Source: Oscillospiraceae bacterium
GTDB taxonomy: Bacteria > Bacillota > Clostridia > Christensenellales > Aristaeellaceae
Direction of reading: 5' to 3'
Length of the DNA: 36,016 bases
Assembly: GCA_031269355.1 (NCBI GenBank)
Contig: JAISZG010000012.1
Span: 1-36,016 of the forward strand
The notes below the pieces were generated by a model, which was not told the origin of the DNA, ran no database searches, and worked only from the letters and a program-made list of their open reading frames with translations. This document shows positions 1 to 9,319 of this stretch, one piece after another (position 1 is the first letter of the stretch; each line of letters opens with the position of its first letter). Both the position numbers and the translations under genes were made by a program.

Positions 1-109
1 CTGAATGCACTGTCTTTTTATCCATCGCGGCGTCGCGCATTCGGTCGACGTAGCTCCACTACGCCTCCCTCATGGCTCCTTGCGCTGAATAAAAATCCAG
101 CACATTCAG
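1..109. repeat. Palindromic interspersed repeat or small non-coding element
   Basis: The two ends are imperfect inverted copies: both read CTGAATG..CTG..TTTTTAT.CA inward, matching at roughly 23 of 32 positions. Several mismatches become G-U pairs if the minus strand is transcribed, so the minus-strand RNA would form a long hairpin. A smaller palindrome lies inside (CGTAG..CTACG near 49-65). The element sits 25 bases past the stop codon of the PBP gene, so it could act as its transcription end or RNA stabiliser, or be a REP/MITE-like repeat. The left end coincides with the window edge and may continue outward. I saw no second copy in the window. Confidence 0.5.
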
Positions 110-134
110 CCTCGAGATATTTTTCAAACACGCC

Positions 135-2717
135 CTAGTTCCACAGGTTTACAAGATCCTCAAGCAATCCAGGGGACTGTGCAAACGCCTGCGCCGATTG
201 CGCGATCGGTTTGCCTTCCAACAGCACGCCCTCATTCAGCAGTTCCGAATGGATCGGCACGAGCGTATACGTATAGCGTACCCCTCTTGCCGCCGTTTCG
301 TCGGTATACGTTTGGAGCAGCCCCGCGCGGCCATAAACTTCCGTCAGCACAACAGAACCGCCCCATGGGTCGGATCGCTGAATGCGCAATGTAGCGGTAT
401 CCGTCGGCGTAAACACCAACCTAGGCATACCATCTTCCGCCATCTCGATATAATACAGGCTTGGCGCGCGCGGCGCCTGCCAAACGTCGCTAACTCTCGT
501 CGGGCGATTCGTAGATAAAAACACTTCCCATTGCTGATATTTCTTGGGCGTCAAGTCGCTGGCGAGCATTATCTCGCCCCGCAGCGTTACCGCCTTTGTG
601 TCTATCGTCATACCGACGATCCCGTCCGGAATCGGAAAGCTGCCCGCCTTGCGGTCGCTGTACGCCTTTTTGTAAAACGCCGTCGTAAGCGAAGCCGGGG
701 CGTCGCCGCCGGAGTTCCAGCTGGGCAGGCGGTGGGTTTCGTCCGTTATATCAAAGCCCATCCACACGGCGGTCGCGATATCGGCTGTGTATGTAGCCAT
801 CCAAATATCGCGGTTGCCCTCGCCCGAACCGCCTATCGAGTTCGTCCCGGTTTTGCCCGCGACGGGAATTCCCGCGCCCTGAAGGCGGCTGCCGGTTCCC
901 CAACTTGTAACGGACTGCAGCAGAGAAGTCATAAGGTAAGCGTTCTGTTCGTTTAGCACGCGGCGCGGCGCGGCTTCGTGAGCGTACGCGATAGTCTGAT
1001 CCGGGGCGACGATCCGCTCGACGGTATACGGCGCGTTGTATACGCCGTTGTTGGAGAACATCGCGTACGCGCTCGCAAGCTCGAGCGGCGTCACGCCGTT
1101 GGTCATCGAACCTAGCGCGAGCGATAGGTTCCAATCCTTATCGTCTACCGGAATGCCCACCTGCGTCAGAAAATCCCGCGCGGCGGAAACGCCTATCTCC
1201 TGCATCAGCCTAACCGTCGCTACGTTCAGCGAATGCGCCAGCGCGTTTCGCATGGTAGTCGGGCCGTAATATAAATTCCCGGAATTGCGCGGCGAATAGC
1301 CGTTGAAATTCCCCGGCTCGTCCAGCAATATGCTTGCGGTGCTATAGCCGAGCTTAACGGCCGGCGCGTATACGGCAAGCGGCTTTATCGCCGAACCCGG
1401 CGAGCGGCGCATCATCGTAGCGCGGTTTAGCCCGCGCCTAACCGTGTATTCGCGCCCGCCCTCGAGCGCCAGCACCGCGCCTGTTTTCGAATCGACCACG
1501 GCCATCGCGCTTTGAACGGGCGTGCCGTCCGACGCATTTGTCGGAAAGTTATTCTTATTTGAATATAAACTATCCGCGTCCTTCTGAAGCTTCGGATCCA
1601 GCGTGGTATATATTTGATACCCGCCGCCGAGCAGCTTTTCGGAATTCACGCCGAGCAATTTTTCCGATTCAGTCAGCGCCTGGTCGACGAACCAGCCATA
1701 TGGCACCTCCGGCAGCGACGCGGTGAACACCTCCGGCTTTTCCGCTACGGCGGCCTCGTACGATTCCTGATCTATCATCTCGTTTTCGAGCATCGTTTTT
1801 AGCACATAATCTCTACGCGCGCGGTTGTTGTCGGGTTGAATATGGGGCGCGTAGTAGGAGGGCGCCTTGATTGCGGCGGCCAGCATCGCGCCTTCCGACA
1901 CCGTCAATTCGTCCGCGTGTTTATGGAAATATTCAAGCGCGGCCTGCTCAATGCCGTACGCGCGGTTTCCGAAATAGATGAAGTTGAGGTACATCTCAAG
2001 TATTTCATCTTTCGTATATTGGCGCTCGAGGTTCCACGACAGCCACACCTCCTGAAGCTTTCGGGATATCGTCTTCTCGGCGGTAAGGTGACTTAGCTTG
2101 ATAAGCTGCTGAGTGATGGTGCTCGCGCCTTCGCTGTACGAGCGGTTGCGTATGTTCGCGATTACCGAGCCCGCTATGCGTATGGGATCGAATCCCCAGT
2201 GGGTGTAGAAGCGGAGATCTTCCGCCGCAATGAACGCGTCGCGCACATGCTGCGGAATTGATTCCAATGGCACGACCGTACGATTCTCGCCGCCCTGCAG
2301 TGTAGTTATTACGTCTCCATTTTTATCATAAATAACTGATGTCTGCTGCACATTGACTATCCTGGACGTATCCAGCTTCTGCCAATTGTTGACGTCGAAC
2401 ACTTCCCAGCCGACGCCAACGCCCGCGATAATAAAGAACAGGAACAGCTTGAGCAGCGTTTTTCCTATTGAACGGGAACTCCGCTTATTAGGCGGTTCCC
2501 CCCCCGATCTAGCATTGCCGCCCTTACCTCTTCCGCGGCGTTTGCCGCCGCCATGCGCCTCAGGCGCGGAAGGCGGGTCGGTTTCGTTCGCGGGAACGTC
2601 CGTCGCCGCGCCGTCCGGCGGAGCGGATTCGTCGGCAAGGCGGAGCCTCGCGGCAATTATACTGCGTATTATGTTTAATTTGTGCGGGCCGGAAAATCCG
2701 ATCGCTTCGATGGACAC
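135..2717 (-). CDS. Class A penicillin-binding protein (PBP1A type), bifunctional transglycosylase/transpeptidase
   Basis: Polymerises lipid II into glycan strands and cross-links the peptides on the outer face of the cytoplasmic membrane. The 860-residue protein has a basic, Pro/Gly-rich cytoplasmic tail (1-85), one membrane anchor (about 86-103), a GT51 domain with the catalytic Glu166 in an EDxxF..H.G motif, GASTITQQL at 197-205 and RKxxE near 219, then a transpeptidase domain with SxxK at Ser442-Lys445, SxN at 496-498 and KTGT at 622-625. The last 130 residues look like a fibronectin-III-type domain. The start is GTG at 2717 with a GGGGG Shine-Dalgarno about 10 bases upstream. It follows asd and dapA on the same strand, so precursor synthesis and wall assembly are adjacent. 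Family assignment is firm; exact cellular role is inferred. Confidence 0.95.
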   Translation of the reverse strand: MSIEAIGFSGPHKLNIIRSIIAARLRLADESAPPDGAATDVPANETDPPSAPEAHGGGKRRGRGKGGNARSGGEPPNKRSSRSIGKTLLKLFLFFIIAGVGVGWEVFDVNNWQKLDTSRIVNVQQTSVIYDKNGDVITTLQGGENRTVVPLESIPQHVRDAFIAAEDLRFYTHWGFDPIRIAGSVIANIRNRSYSEGASTITQQLIKLSHLTAEKTISRKLQEVWLSWNLERQYTKDEILEMYLNFIYFGNRAYGIEQAALEYFHKHADELTVSEGAMLAAAIKAPSYYAPHIQPDNNRARRDYVLKTMLENEMIDQESYEAAVAEKPEVFTASLPEVPYGWFVDQALTESEKLLGVNSEKLLGGGYQIYTTLDPKLQKDADSLYSNKNNFPTNASDGTPVQSAMAVVDSKTGAVLALEGGREYTVRRGLNRATMMRRSPGSAIKPLAVYAPAVKLGYSTASILLDEPGNFNGYSPRNSGNLYYGPTTMRNALAHSLNVATVRLMQEIGVSAARDFLTQVGIPVDDKDWNLSLALGSMTNGVTPLELASAYAMFSNNGVYNAPYTVERIVAPDQTIAYAHEAAPRRVLNEQNAYLMTSLLQSVTSWGTGSRLQGAGIPVAGKTGTNSIGGSGEGNRDIWMATYTADIATAVWMGFDITDETHRLPSWNSGGDAPASLTTAFYKKAYSDRKAGSFPIPDGIVGMTIDTKAVTLRGEIMLASDLTPKKYQQWEVFLSTNRPTRVSDVWQAPRAPSLYYIEMAEDGMPRLVFTPTDTATLRIQRSDPWGGSVVLTEVYGRAGLLQTYTDETAARGVRYTYTLVPIHSELLNEGVLLEGKPIAQSAQAFAQSPGLLEDLVNLWN

Positions 2718-2784
2718 AAAAACGCCCCCTTTGATCCTATTTTGACCATCGGGAGCGATTGTTAGGACATATAATTACCGGGAA

Positions 2785-2793
2785 TTTATACCA
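2785..2793 (-). promoter_or_regulatory. Possible extended -10 promoter for the PBP gene
   Basis: Read on the minus strand, TGGTATAAA is an extended -10 type element about 68 bases before the GTG start. No good -35 hexamer is seen. The PBP gene may also be read through from asd-dapA. Confidence 0.3.
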
Positions 2794-2840
2794 ATGCGAT
2801 CGAGTGGTTCGAACGAACTGTCCGCGCCGTACGCAATTTA

Positions 2841-2869
2841 CGTTCGCGGCGTGATCGTTTACGCGAACG
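2841..2869 (-). other. Hairpin across the dapA stop codon
   Basis: A perfect 8-base inverted repeat CGTTCGCG / CGCGAACG with a 13-base loop that contains part of the dapA stop codon. No T run follows on the minus strand, so it is more likely a stabilising or processing hairpin than an intrinsic terminator. Confidence 0.45.
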
Positions 2870-3764
2870 GTCGGGGATACGCATCCACAATCGACAGGAG
2901 TTTTTCCCTGAGATCCTCTCGTATCGGAACGAGCGGCAGCCTCAGCGTTTCCTCGCACAATCCGATATGCGCGAGAGCCGCTTTCAGCGGAATAGGGCTA
3001 ACCTCGCAGAACAGCGCTTTGGCCAGCGGGTGAAGCAGCGCGGCGTCCGCACGCGCGCCGGACAGGTCGCCTTTTTGAAATCGCTCTATCATTTGCGCTA
3101 CTGGCTTTGGCGCGAGGTTGGAAAGCACGGAGATCACGCCCTCACCGCCCAGCGCGAGGTACACGAAATTCTGATCGTCGCTGCCTCCGTATATAGCGAT
3201 GCGATCGTGGCAGCGAACGAACAGCTCGATTATCTGTTCGATATTCGAGCTGGCCTCCTTCAGCGCGGCGACACGCGGATGATCCGCGAGCACGCTCATC
3301 GTATCTGCGGACAGATTCAAGCCCGTGCGCCCTGGCACGTTATACACGATAAGCGGAATATCGGCGGAGTCGGCAAGCGCGGTGAAATGCGCTATCAAAC
3401 CGGACGGACTTGTTTTGTTATAATAGGGCGTAACCGCGAGCAGTCCGTCCGCGCCTTCGTCCCGCATTATCCGGCACGATTCGACCGAGTTCGCAGTGTC
3501 GTTGCCGCCCACGCCAGCGATGATCTTGACGCGCCCCGCCGCCGTTTTGACTGCGGCGCGAACCAACTTCGCTTTTTCGCGGGCGGATAGAGTAGGCGGC
3601 TCTCCCGTGGTGCCGAGCACTACCAGCGCGGCAACGCCCGCCGCTATCTGGCGCTCGATCAAGCGCTCGAAAGCCGGCTCGTCGACCCCGTCTTTTGTAA
3701 ACGGCGTAATCAGCGCCGTCGCGCATCCTGTGAACGGAACGATCTTTTGCTTTATACGGCTCAT
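2859..3764 (-). CDS. dapA: 4-hydroxy-tetrahydrodipicolinate synthase
   Basis: Condenses pyruvate with aspartate semialdehyde, the first step committed to diaminopimelate and lysine. The 301-residue length is normal for the family. Visible motifs are GTTGEPPTL (51-59, the pyruvate-binding loop; most homologues have GTTGES), TPYYN with the catalytic tyrosine near 115, NVPGRT with Arg146, and the Schiff-base Lys169 in ALKEAS. The start is taken as ATG at 3764, with GGGGG 8 bases upstream; a TTG directly before it is in frame but less likely. It lies 24 bases downstream of asd, whose product is its substrate, so the pair is almost certainly co-transcribed. Very confident. Confidence 0.96.
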   Translation of the reverse strand: MSRIKQKIVPFTGCATALITPFTKDGVDEPAFERLIERQIAAGVAALVVLGTTGEPPTLSAREKAKLVRAAVKTAAGRVKIIAGVGGNDTANSVESCRIMRDEGADGLLAVTPYYNKTSPSGLIAHFTALADSADIPLIVYNVPGRTGLNLSADTMSVLADHPRVAALKEASSNIEQIIELFVRCHDRIAIYGGSDDQNFVYLALGGEGVISVLSNLAPKPVAQMIERFQKGDLSGARADAALLHPLAKALFCEVSPIPLKAALAHIGLCEETLRLPLVPIREDLREKLLSIVDAYPRPFA

Positions 3765-3788
3765 CAAAATTCCCCCTGCGTGGCGGGT

Positions 3789-4871
3789 TTACTTATTTAT
3801 TATATATCCTTCCCGGCAAAGAAGTTCCGCCGTAAGCACCGCGCCGCCGGCGGCTCCGCGCAGCGTGTTGTGGGACAGCGACACGAACCGCCAATCGAAT
3901 ATGGGGTCCGGGCGCAGGCGGCCTATCGTAACGCCCATGCCGTTTTCAAAATCACGGTCGAGGCGGGTTTGAGGCCGATCCGGTTCGTCGAAATATTTCA
4001 AGAACGGCTTCGGCGCGCTCGGTAAATTCCAGCGCTGCGGAAGCGGCTCGAACGTTTTCCATCTCTCCAGAATTTCTTCTTTAGATGGTTTTTTTGCGAA
4101 CGATACGGACACCGCCGCCATATGTCCGTCGGTGACGGGCACGCGCACGCACTGCACGCCAAACGTAGGCGCGATCGCCGGTTTAATACCCCGCTCCGTT
4201 ATTACGCCCCAGATTTTAAGCGGCTCCAGCGCGCTCTTCTCCTCCTCGCCGGGAATCAGCGGGTTGACGTTGTCCGCCATTTCTGGCCAGCTTTCGAGGG
4301 TTTTCCCCGCGCCGGATACCGCCTGATACGTGCACGCGAAAACCTTCTCCGGGCGGAACTCCAAAAGCGGATGCAGCGCGGGCGTATAGCTTTGGATTGA
4401 ACAATTCGGCTTGACCGCGATGAATCCGCTTTTTGTGCCAAGCCGCTCGCGCTGCCGGTCGATGATAGCCGCATGATGCGGATTTAGTTCGGGAATAATC
4501 ATAGGTATATCAGGTACCATTCGTCCGGCGGAATTGCAGGATATCACGGGAGTTTCGGCGCGCGCGTACGCTTCTTCCAGCGCGAGCGTTTGATCCTTCG
4601 GAAGATCGACCGCGCAGAACGCGAAATCTACCGCGCCTGCTATCCGCTCGATATTGGACGCGTCCTCGACGATCAGCTTCGCCACGGCTTCCGGCATGGG
4701 CTTGCTCATCTTCCATCTGCCCGCTACGGATTCCTCATATGATTTTCCCGCCGAACTTTTCGACGCCGCAACGGCGGTTACCTGAAACCAGGGATGATTT
4801 TCCAACAGCATTAAAAAGCGCTGACCGACCATACCGGTCGCGCCAATAACGGCCGCGCGATACTTTTTCAC
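3789..4871 (-). CDS. asd: Aspartate-semialdehyde dehydrogenase, archaeal/fungal-type
   Basis: Reduces aspartyl phosphate to aspartate semialdehyde with NADPH, feeding the lysine/diaminopimelate and threonine/methionine branches. The 360-residue protein has the NADP-binding GATGMVGQ loop (10-17), the catalytic Cys157 in KPNCS and a catalytic His250 in VPVTDGH. The PNCS context and overall sequence resemble the branch known from archaea, yeast and some bacteria rather than the E. coli type. The start is GTG at 4871, preceded by a run of six G about 11 bases upstream. It is the first gene of asd-dapA-(PBP) and has its own consensus promoter. Confidence 0.95.
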   Translation of the reverse strand: MKKYRAAVIGATGMVGQRFLMLLENHPWFQVTAVAASKSSAGKSYEESVAGRWKMSKPMPEAVAKLIVEDASNIERIAGAVDFAFCAVDLPKDQTLALEEAYARAETPVISCNSAGRMVPDIPMIIPELNPHHAAIIDRQRERLGTKSGFIAVKPNCSIQSYTPALHPLLEFRPEKVFACTYQAVSGAGKTLESWPEMADNVNPLIPGEEEKSALEPLKIWGVITERGIKPAIAPTFGVQCVRVPVTDGHMAAVSVSFAKKPSKEEILERWKTFEPLPQRWNLPSAPKPFLKYFDEPDRPQTRLDRDFENGMGVTIGRLRPDPIFDWRFVSLSHNTLRGAAGGAVLTAELLCREGYIINK

Positions 4872-4922
4872 TATTCACTACCCCCCACACGCTATATATT
4901 ATGCGCGAATGAATTGGTCTGT

Positions 4923-4951
4923 ATCATAGCAGGGGTATTTATTTGTGTCAA
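4923..4951 (-). promoter_or_regulatory. Sigma-A-type promoter of asd-dapA
   Basis: On the minus strand TTGACA (4946-4951), a 17-base spacer and TATGAT (4923-4928). Transcription would start about 45 bases before the asd start codon. Confidence 0.8.
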
Positions 4952-4973
4952 TATATCCGGAATTTTCAATTTG

Positions 4974-5008
4974 ACAAAGCCGCGAGCGGCGTATTTGACG
5001 CTCGCGGC
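4974..5008 (-). terminator. Terminator of the arabinose operon
   Basis: Perfect 10-base stem GCCGCGAGCG / CGCTCGCGGC (4999-5008 and 4979-4988) with a 10-base loop, followed on the minus strand by TTTGT. It lies 56 bases after the araA stop codon. The T tract is short. Confidence 0.7.
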
Positions 5009-5063
5009 GAATACAAAATCCCGGTTAAACGGAGGGCGTCATTAAACGCAAAGCTCCGGTCGA

Positions 5064-6542
5064 TTACCTAAGCTTCCACGCCAGGTCGGCGAGGAACAGA
5101 TCGCGCTTAAACGATTCGGCGCTGGTTCCAGCGCCAATGCGCACGCACTCGATCCCGATGATTTCCGCCCAATCGGCGAGCATTTCGTATGTCGCGTCGT
5201 AGCTGAACACCGTGTGATGCGCGCCTCCCGCCAGTATCCAGCATTTGGTACCTTCGATGAAGCTTGGCAAGCCCTTCCACATAACGCGCGCGACGGGCAG
5301 GTTTGGCATTTCGTATATGGGCTTTACAGCCTCTACCTCCTGCACGATCAAGCGGAATCGCCCGCCCATATCTACCAGCGACGCGGCGGTCGCGCTTCCG
5401 GGATGCCCTTCGAACACAAGCCGCGCGGGCGGGTTCCGGTCGCCGATGCCCAGCGCGTGCACCTGAATCCTAGGCCTGCCCTCGGCGATCGTCGGACAAA
5501 CCTCCAGCATATGCGCGCCTAGCGACAGCTCCTCCCCGGCCTTGAGGTCGTATGTATAATCCTCCATGAAGCTTGTGCCGCCGCTCAGCCCTTCGGTCAT
5601 AGCCTTTACTATTCGAACCATCGCGGCGGTTTTCCAGTCGCCCTCGCCGCCGTAGCCTATACCCTCCGCCATCAGATCCTGCGTGGCCAGGCCTGGCAGC
5701 TGCTCCATTCCGTGTAAATCCTCAAATGTATTTGTGAACGCGGAACACCCTTCGGCTTCAAGCATACGCCGGATCGCGATTTCTTCCGCCGCCTGATAGC
5801 GAACCGCGTCAATATGCGGAGTGTCGACCGCGTACCGCTTGGCGTATATGGCTGTTTGCTCGTCAACGTCGGCGTCCGTTACCGATTGCATCACCTTCAC
5901 GAGATCGCCTACGGGCCAGGTGTTCACCTGCCATCCAAGCCGCATCTGCGCCTCAACCTTGTCGCCTTCCGTAACCGCTACCTGCCGCATGTTGTCGCCG
6001 AACCGCATCACGCGCAGGCTCCGGCTAACCAGCGCGCCGATAGCGCTGCGCATCCACGAACCGAGCTGCGCGCGCGTCGGCGCGTCGTCCCAATAGCCTA
6101 CGATCACCTTGCGCGGAATGCGCATGCGGGCGCCTATGAACCCATGCTCGCGGTCTCCGTGCGCGGATTGATTCAGGTTCATAAAGTCCATGTCGATTTC
6201 TTTATCGGGGATGCTGCGATTGAATTGCGTATGCAAATGACAGTAGGGCTTATTCAGTATAGATAGCCCCGCTATCCACATCTTGGACGGAGAAAACGTG
6301 TGCATCCACGCGATTACGCCCGCGCACGATTCGTCCGCGTTCGCCAGGCGCATCAGGCTTGTTATCTCGTCCGGCGTTTTGACGACCGGCCGCCATTCGA
6401 TGGGGCACGGCAGCTGCCGCGCGGCGTTCAACCCATCGACAATCGCGCGCGAGTGCGCGTCCACCTGCCGCAGCGTTTCGTCTCCGTACAAATGCTGCGA
6501 GCCGACGACGAACCAGAACTTATATTCGTTTATATTCTTCAT
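5064..6542 (-). CDS. araA: L-arabinose isomerase
   Basis: Converts L-arabinose to L-ribulose in the cytoplasm; needs a divalent metal, usually Mn. The 492 residues are close to the usual 500. Metal and active-site residues can be placed by motif: Glu300 in GGEGDWK, Glu327 in SFMEDYTY, His344 in LGAHMLEV and His442-443 in GGAHHT. The start chosen is the ATG at 6542 because GGGAG lies 7-8 bases upstream and the protein then begins MKNINEYKFW, as homologues do. An in-frame ATG at 6572 has its GAGG too close. The start region is a tandem near-duplication of 15 bases. It is the last gene of the arabinose operon, 57 bases after araB. Confidence 0.97.
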   Translation of the reverse strand: MKNINEYKFWFVVGSQHLYGDETLRQVDAHSRAIVDGLNAARQLPCPIEWRPVVKTPDEITSLMRLANADESCAGVIAWMHTFSPSKMWIAGLSILNKPYCHLHTQFNRSIPDKEIDMDFMNLNQSAHGDREHGFIGARMRIPRKVIVGYWDDAPTRAQLGSWMRSAIGALVSRSLRVMRFGDNMRQVAVTEGDKVEAQMRLGWQVNTWPVGDLVKVMQSVTDADVDEQTAIYAKRYAVDTPHIDAVRYQAAEEIAIRRMLEAEGCSAFTNTFEDLHGMEQLPGLATQDLMAEGIGYGGEGDWKTAAMVRIVKAMTEGLSGGTSFMEDYTYDLKAGEELSLGAHMLEVCPTIAEGRPRIQVHALGIGDRNPPARLVFEGHPGSATAASLVDMGGRFRLIVQEVEAVKPIYEMPNLPVARVMWKGLPSFIEGTKCWILAGGAHHTVFSYDATYEMLADWAEIIGIECVRIGAGTSAESFKRDLFLADLAWKLR

Positions 6543-6599
6543 TGCAATCTCCCGTATAGCAATCTCTCGCATAACCTCATATTACTACCGCCGAACCCG

Positions 6600-8258
6600 T
6601 TAAACGGCGGAGCGTTTGATGGCCTTCAGCCGCTTCATCACGTCGTTGACACCTGTGCCAAACGTATCGTGCAGAATTGAATATTCCGCGTATAGCTTGT
6701 CGTATATATCGGCGCTGCGTTCGTTCGGACGATATACGGTATCCTTCAGCTTGCCCATCGCGCGAGCCGCGTCGAACACGCTGTCATATCCGCCGCGCGC
6801 TTGCCCTGCGGCCACCGCGCCGAATATCGCGCTTCCAAGGGCAGGACCCTGCGCGCTGCCCGCAAGGCGTATCGGCATGCGAAGCACGTCCGCGTATATC
6901 TGCATCAGCATCGGATTTTTAAGCGCGATGCCGCCGGATGCGATGAACGATTCCACCGCCACGCCCGCCGCGCGGAACGTTTCTATGATCTTTCGCGTGC
7001 CGTACGCAGTCGCTTCGATCAGCGCGCGGTAGATTTCCTCGGGTTTGGTTTGAAGAGTCATCCCCAAAATCAAACCGGTTAGGTCAACGTCCACCAGCAC
7101 GGAGCGGTTCCCGTTCCACCAGTCCAGCGCCACCAGGCCGCTTTCGCCGGGCGCAAGCTTTTCAGCCTTCTCCGTTAAAAGCGAATGGAGATTTACGCCC
7201 TTAACCCGCGCTTCCTCCACGTACGCGGCAGGCGCGCAGTTCTCCACAACCCATGCGAAGTGATCGCCCACGCAGCTTTGACCGGCCTCGTATCCGAAGT
7301 AACCAGGATACACTCCGTCCTCCACCACGCCGCACATGCCGGGCACGGCCCTCTCCTCCTTGCTTACGAGTATGTGGCAGGTGGAGGTGCCCATAATCGC
7401 CAGCAGCGCGCCGGGTTCACCCTTGACTGCGGGCATCGTCACATGCGCGTCCACGTTCGCGACGGCGACCGCCGTTCCGGGATTCAAGCCGATCAGGCGC
7501 GCGCCGTCGCCCAGCTCGCCCGCTTTCGTTCCAAGCGGGGATATGGCGCAGCTCATCTTGTCCTCTACTACATTCTCCAGCCTCGGATCAAGCGCCTTAA
7601 AGAACGCCTTTGACGGATATCCGTCTCTCTTATGATAAATCGCCTTGTATCCGGCGGTGCACGCGTTGCGCGTCTGCTTGCCGGTAAGCCGCCAGATCAC
7701 CCAATCCGCCGCTTCGATGAAGTAATCGGCCGCCGCGTAAATTTCAGGCGCTTCCTCCAGAGTCTGCAATATTTTCGGAAACGCCCACTCGGAGGAAATC
7801 TTGCCGCCGTATCGCTTGAGCCACGGTTCGCCGCGCTCAGCGGCCAGCGCATTTATTCGATTCGCCTGCGCCTGCGCCGCGTGATGCTTCCATAGTTTGA
7901 CGTACGCGTGCGGGTTATCCGCGTATTCCGGCATCAGGCACAGCGGCTTGCCGTCCGCCTTCACGGGCATAAGCGTGCACGCGGTAAAATCGATACCCAG
8001 CCCGATCACATCGTCCGCCGATACGCCCGACAAGCGCAGCGCTTCCGGAACGGTTTTCTCCAATACCTCCATATAATCCAGCGGATACTGAAGAGCCCAG
8101 TCCAGTCCAAGCTTTTTACCGCCCGGCAGGCTTTCGTCCATTACGCCGTGCCGGTATTCCAGCGCCGCCGACGCCAGCTCCGCGCCGGTTTCAACATCCA
8201 CAACAAGGGCGCGCCCGGAGAGCGTGCCAAAATCGACGCCGATCGCAACCTTCGCCAA
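6600..8258 (-). CDS. araB: Ribulokinase (FGGY kinase family)
   Basis: Phosphorylates L-ribulose to L-ribulose 5-phosphate with ATP. The 552-residue length matches AraB. It opens with the actin-fold phosphate loop [11 protein letters not shown], has the [11 protein letters not shown] motif characteristic of ribulokinases, and near the C-terminus [19 protein letters not shown] of the second nucleotide-binding lobe. The start codon is TTG at 8258 with GGAGGG about 8 bases upstream, and it begins only two bases after the stop of the upstream permease gene, so translation is probably coupled. The next pathway enzyme, ribulose-5-phosphate 4-epimerase (AraD), is not encoded in this window. Confidence 0.97.
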   Translation of the reverse strand: MAKVAIGVDFGTLSGRALVVDVETGAELASAALEYRHGVMDESLPGGKKLGLDWALQYPLDYMEVLEKTVPEALRLSGVSADDVIGLGIDFTACTLMPVKADGKPLCLMPEYADNPHAYVKLWKHHAAQAQANRINALAAERGEPWLKRYGGKISSEWAFPKILQTLEEAPEIYAAADYFIEAADWVIWRLTGKQTRNACTAGYKAIYHKRDGYPSKAFFKALDPRLENVVEDKMSCAISPLGTKAGELGDGARLIGLNPGTAVAVANVDAHVTMPAVKGEPGALLAIMGTSTCHILVSKEERAVPGMCGVVEDGVYPGYFGYEAGQSCVGDHFAWVVENCAPAAYVEEARVKGVNLHSLLTEKAEKLAPGESGLVALDWWNGNRSVLVDVDLTGLILGMTLQTKPEEIYRALIEATAYGTRKIIETFRAAGVAVESFIASGGIALKNPMLMQIYADVLRMPIRLAGSAQGPALGSAIFGAVAAGQARGGYDSVFDAARAMGKLKDTVYRPNERSADIYDKLYAEYSILHDTFGTGVNDVMKRLKAIKRSAV

Positions 8259-8260
8259 GG

Positions 8261-9319
8261 TTATTTCCCTCCCTGCTTGCTTCGCCGTTCAGTCGATACG
8301 ACGACGATTCTCTGCAGGCCGATGAATATCAGCAGCAGCGCGCCGGTAGCTATCTTCCCCCACCAGGAGGACAGCGAACCGTTAAACGTGATCAGCGCGG
8401 GGATCGTCGCCTTCAGCATCACTCCGAACAGCGTGCCTATCATATAGCCCGCGCCGCCCGTCAGCAGCACGCCGCCTATTACCGCCGCAGATATAACATC
8501 CAGCTCCGCCCCCTGAAGGGCGAGATTCCAGCCGGATTTCACATACAGCGCGTAGGCCAGCCCGGCAAGAACGGAGCACAGCCCATTAAATCCATATACT
8601 AATATCTTGGTTCTGGCGACTGGAAGCCCCATCAGCTTCGCGGACTGCTCGCTGCCGCCTATCGCATAAACGTTGCGCCCAAAGCGCGTGCGCTGGAGTA
8701 TCAGCGCGCCCAGCACGATCATAACAAGAAACAGAACGACATTCAAGTTGATATACGCGACGGGTTTGATTTTCACCCACTCGCCATCCTGCAGCTTTAC
8801 GAAGTACTTTTTCCAGCCCGCCCACGCGTCGATCATAGAGTTGCTGATCGATATCGACTCGCGGCTGATTAGAGAGGTTACGCCGCGCGCGAGGAACATG
8901 CCGGCAAGCGTGGCTATGAACGGCGGAACGTTTAGATATTGGATCATCGCGCCCATCGTCAGGCCAAGCCCCACGCCGACGACCAGCGCTATCGCTATGC
9001 ACATCAGCGGGTGTACTCCAAGCACGCTGTTGCCATACGCGATGATCATGCCTGTGAGCGACGCGACAGCGCCTACCGACAGGTCGATGCCGCCGGTGAT
9101 CAGCACCATCGTCATGCCGACAGCCGATATACCTATATAAGCGTTATCTATGAACATCAGCATAAACGTTCGTACGGAGCGGAATCCCTTGCTTCCGTAC
9201 GCCGCCGCGCCGGCCAGATAAATCAGCAGGAATATGCCGATCGTGGCGTATACCATTATGTATTTGGGATTTGCAAGAGAGCTGAGCGGGCTTCTTCGCC
9301 TGCGCTGCGCATTAAGCAT
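8261..9319 (-). CDS. Sugar ABC transporter permease, YjfF type
   Basis: Membrane subunit of a BPD_transp_2-family pentose/furanose importer. About 352 residues with 8-10 hydrophobic segments and the motif [17 protein letters not shown], the signature of RbsC-like permeases. The start is taken as ATG at 9319, with GGGGGCGGAG upstream; this overlaps the end of the preceding permease gene by 8 bases, indicating coupled translation. Paired with a second, different permease, as in the E. coli ytfQRT-yjfF galactofuranose system, where YjfF and YtfT form a heterodimer. Linkage to araB and araA suggests arabinose is the substrate; the ring form is not deducible from sequence. Confidence 0.9.
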   Translation of the reverse strand: MLNAQRRRRSPLSSLANPKYIMVYATIGIFLLIYLAGAAAYGSKGFRSVRTFMLMFIDNAYIGISAVGMTMVLITGGIDLSVGAVASLTGMIIAYGNSVLGVHPLMCIAIALVVGVGLGLTMGAMIQYLNVPPFIATLAGMFLARGVTSLISRESISISNSMIDAWAGWKKYFVKLQDGEWVKIKPVAYINLNVVLFLVMIVLGALILQRTRFGRNVYAIGGSEQSAKLMGLPVARTKILVYGFNGLCSVLAGLAYALYVKSGWNLALQGAELDVISAAVIGGVLLTGGAGYMIGTLFGVMLKATIPALITFNGSLSSWWGKIATGALLLIFIGLQRIVVVSTERRSKQGGK

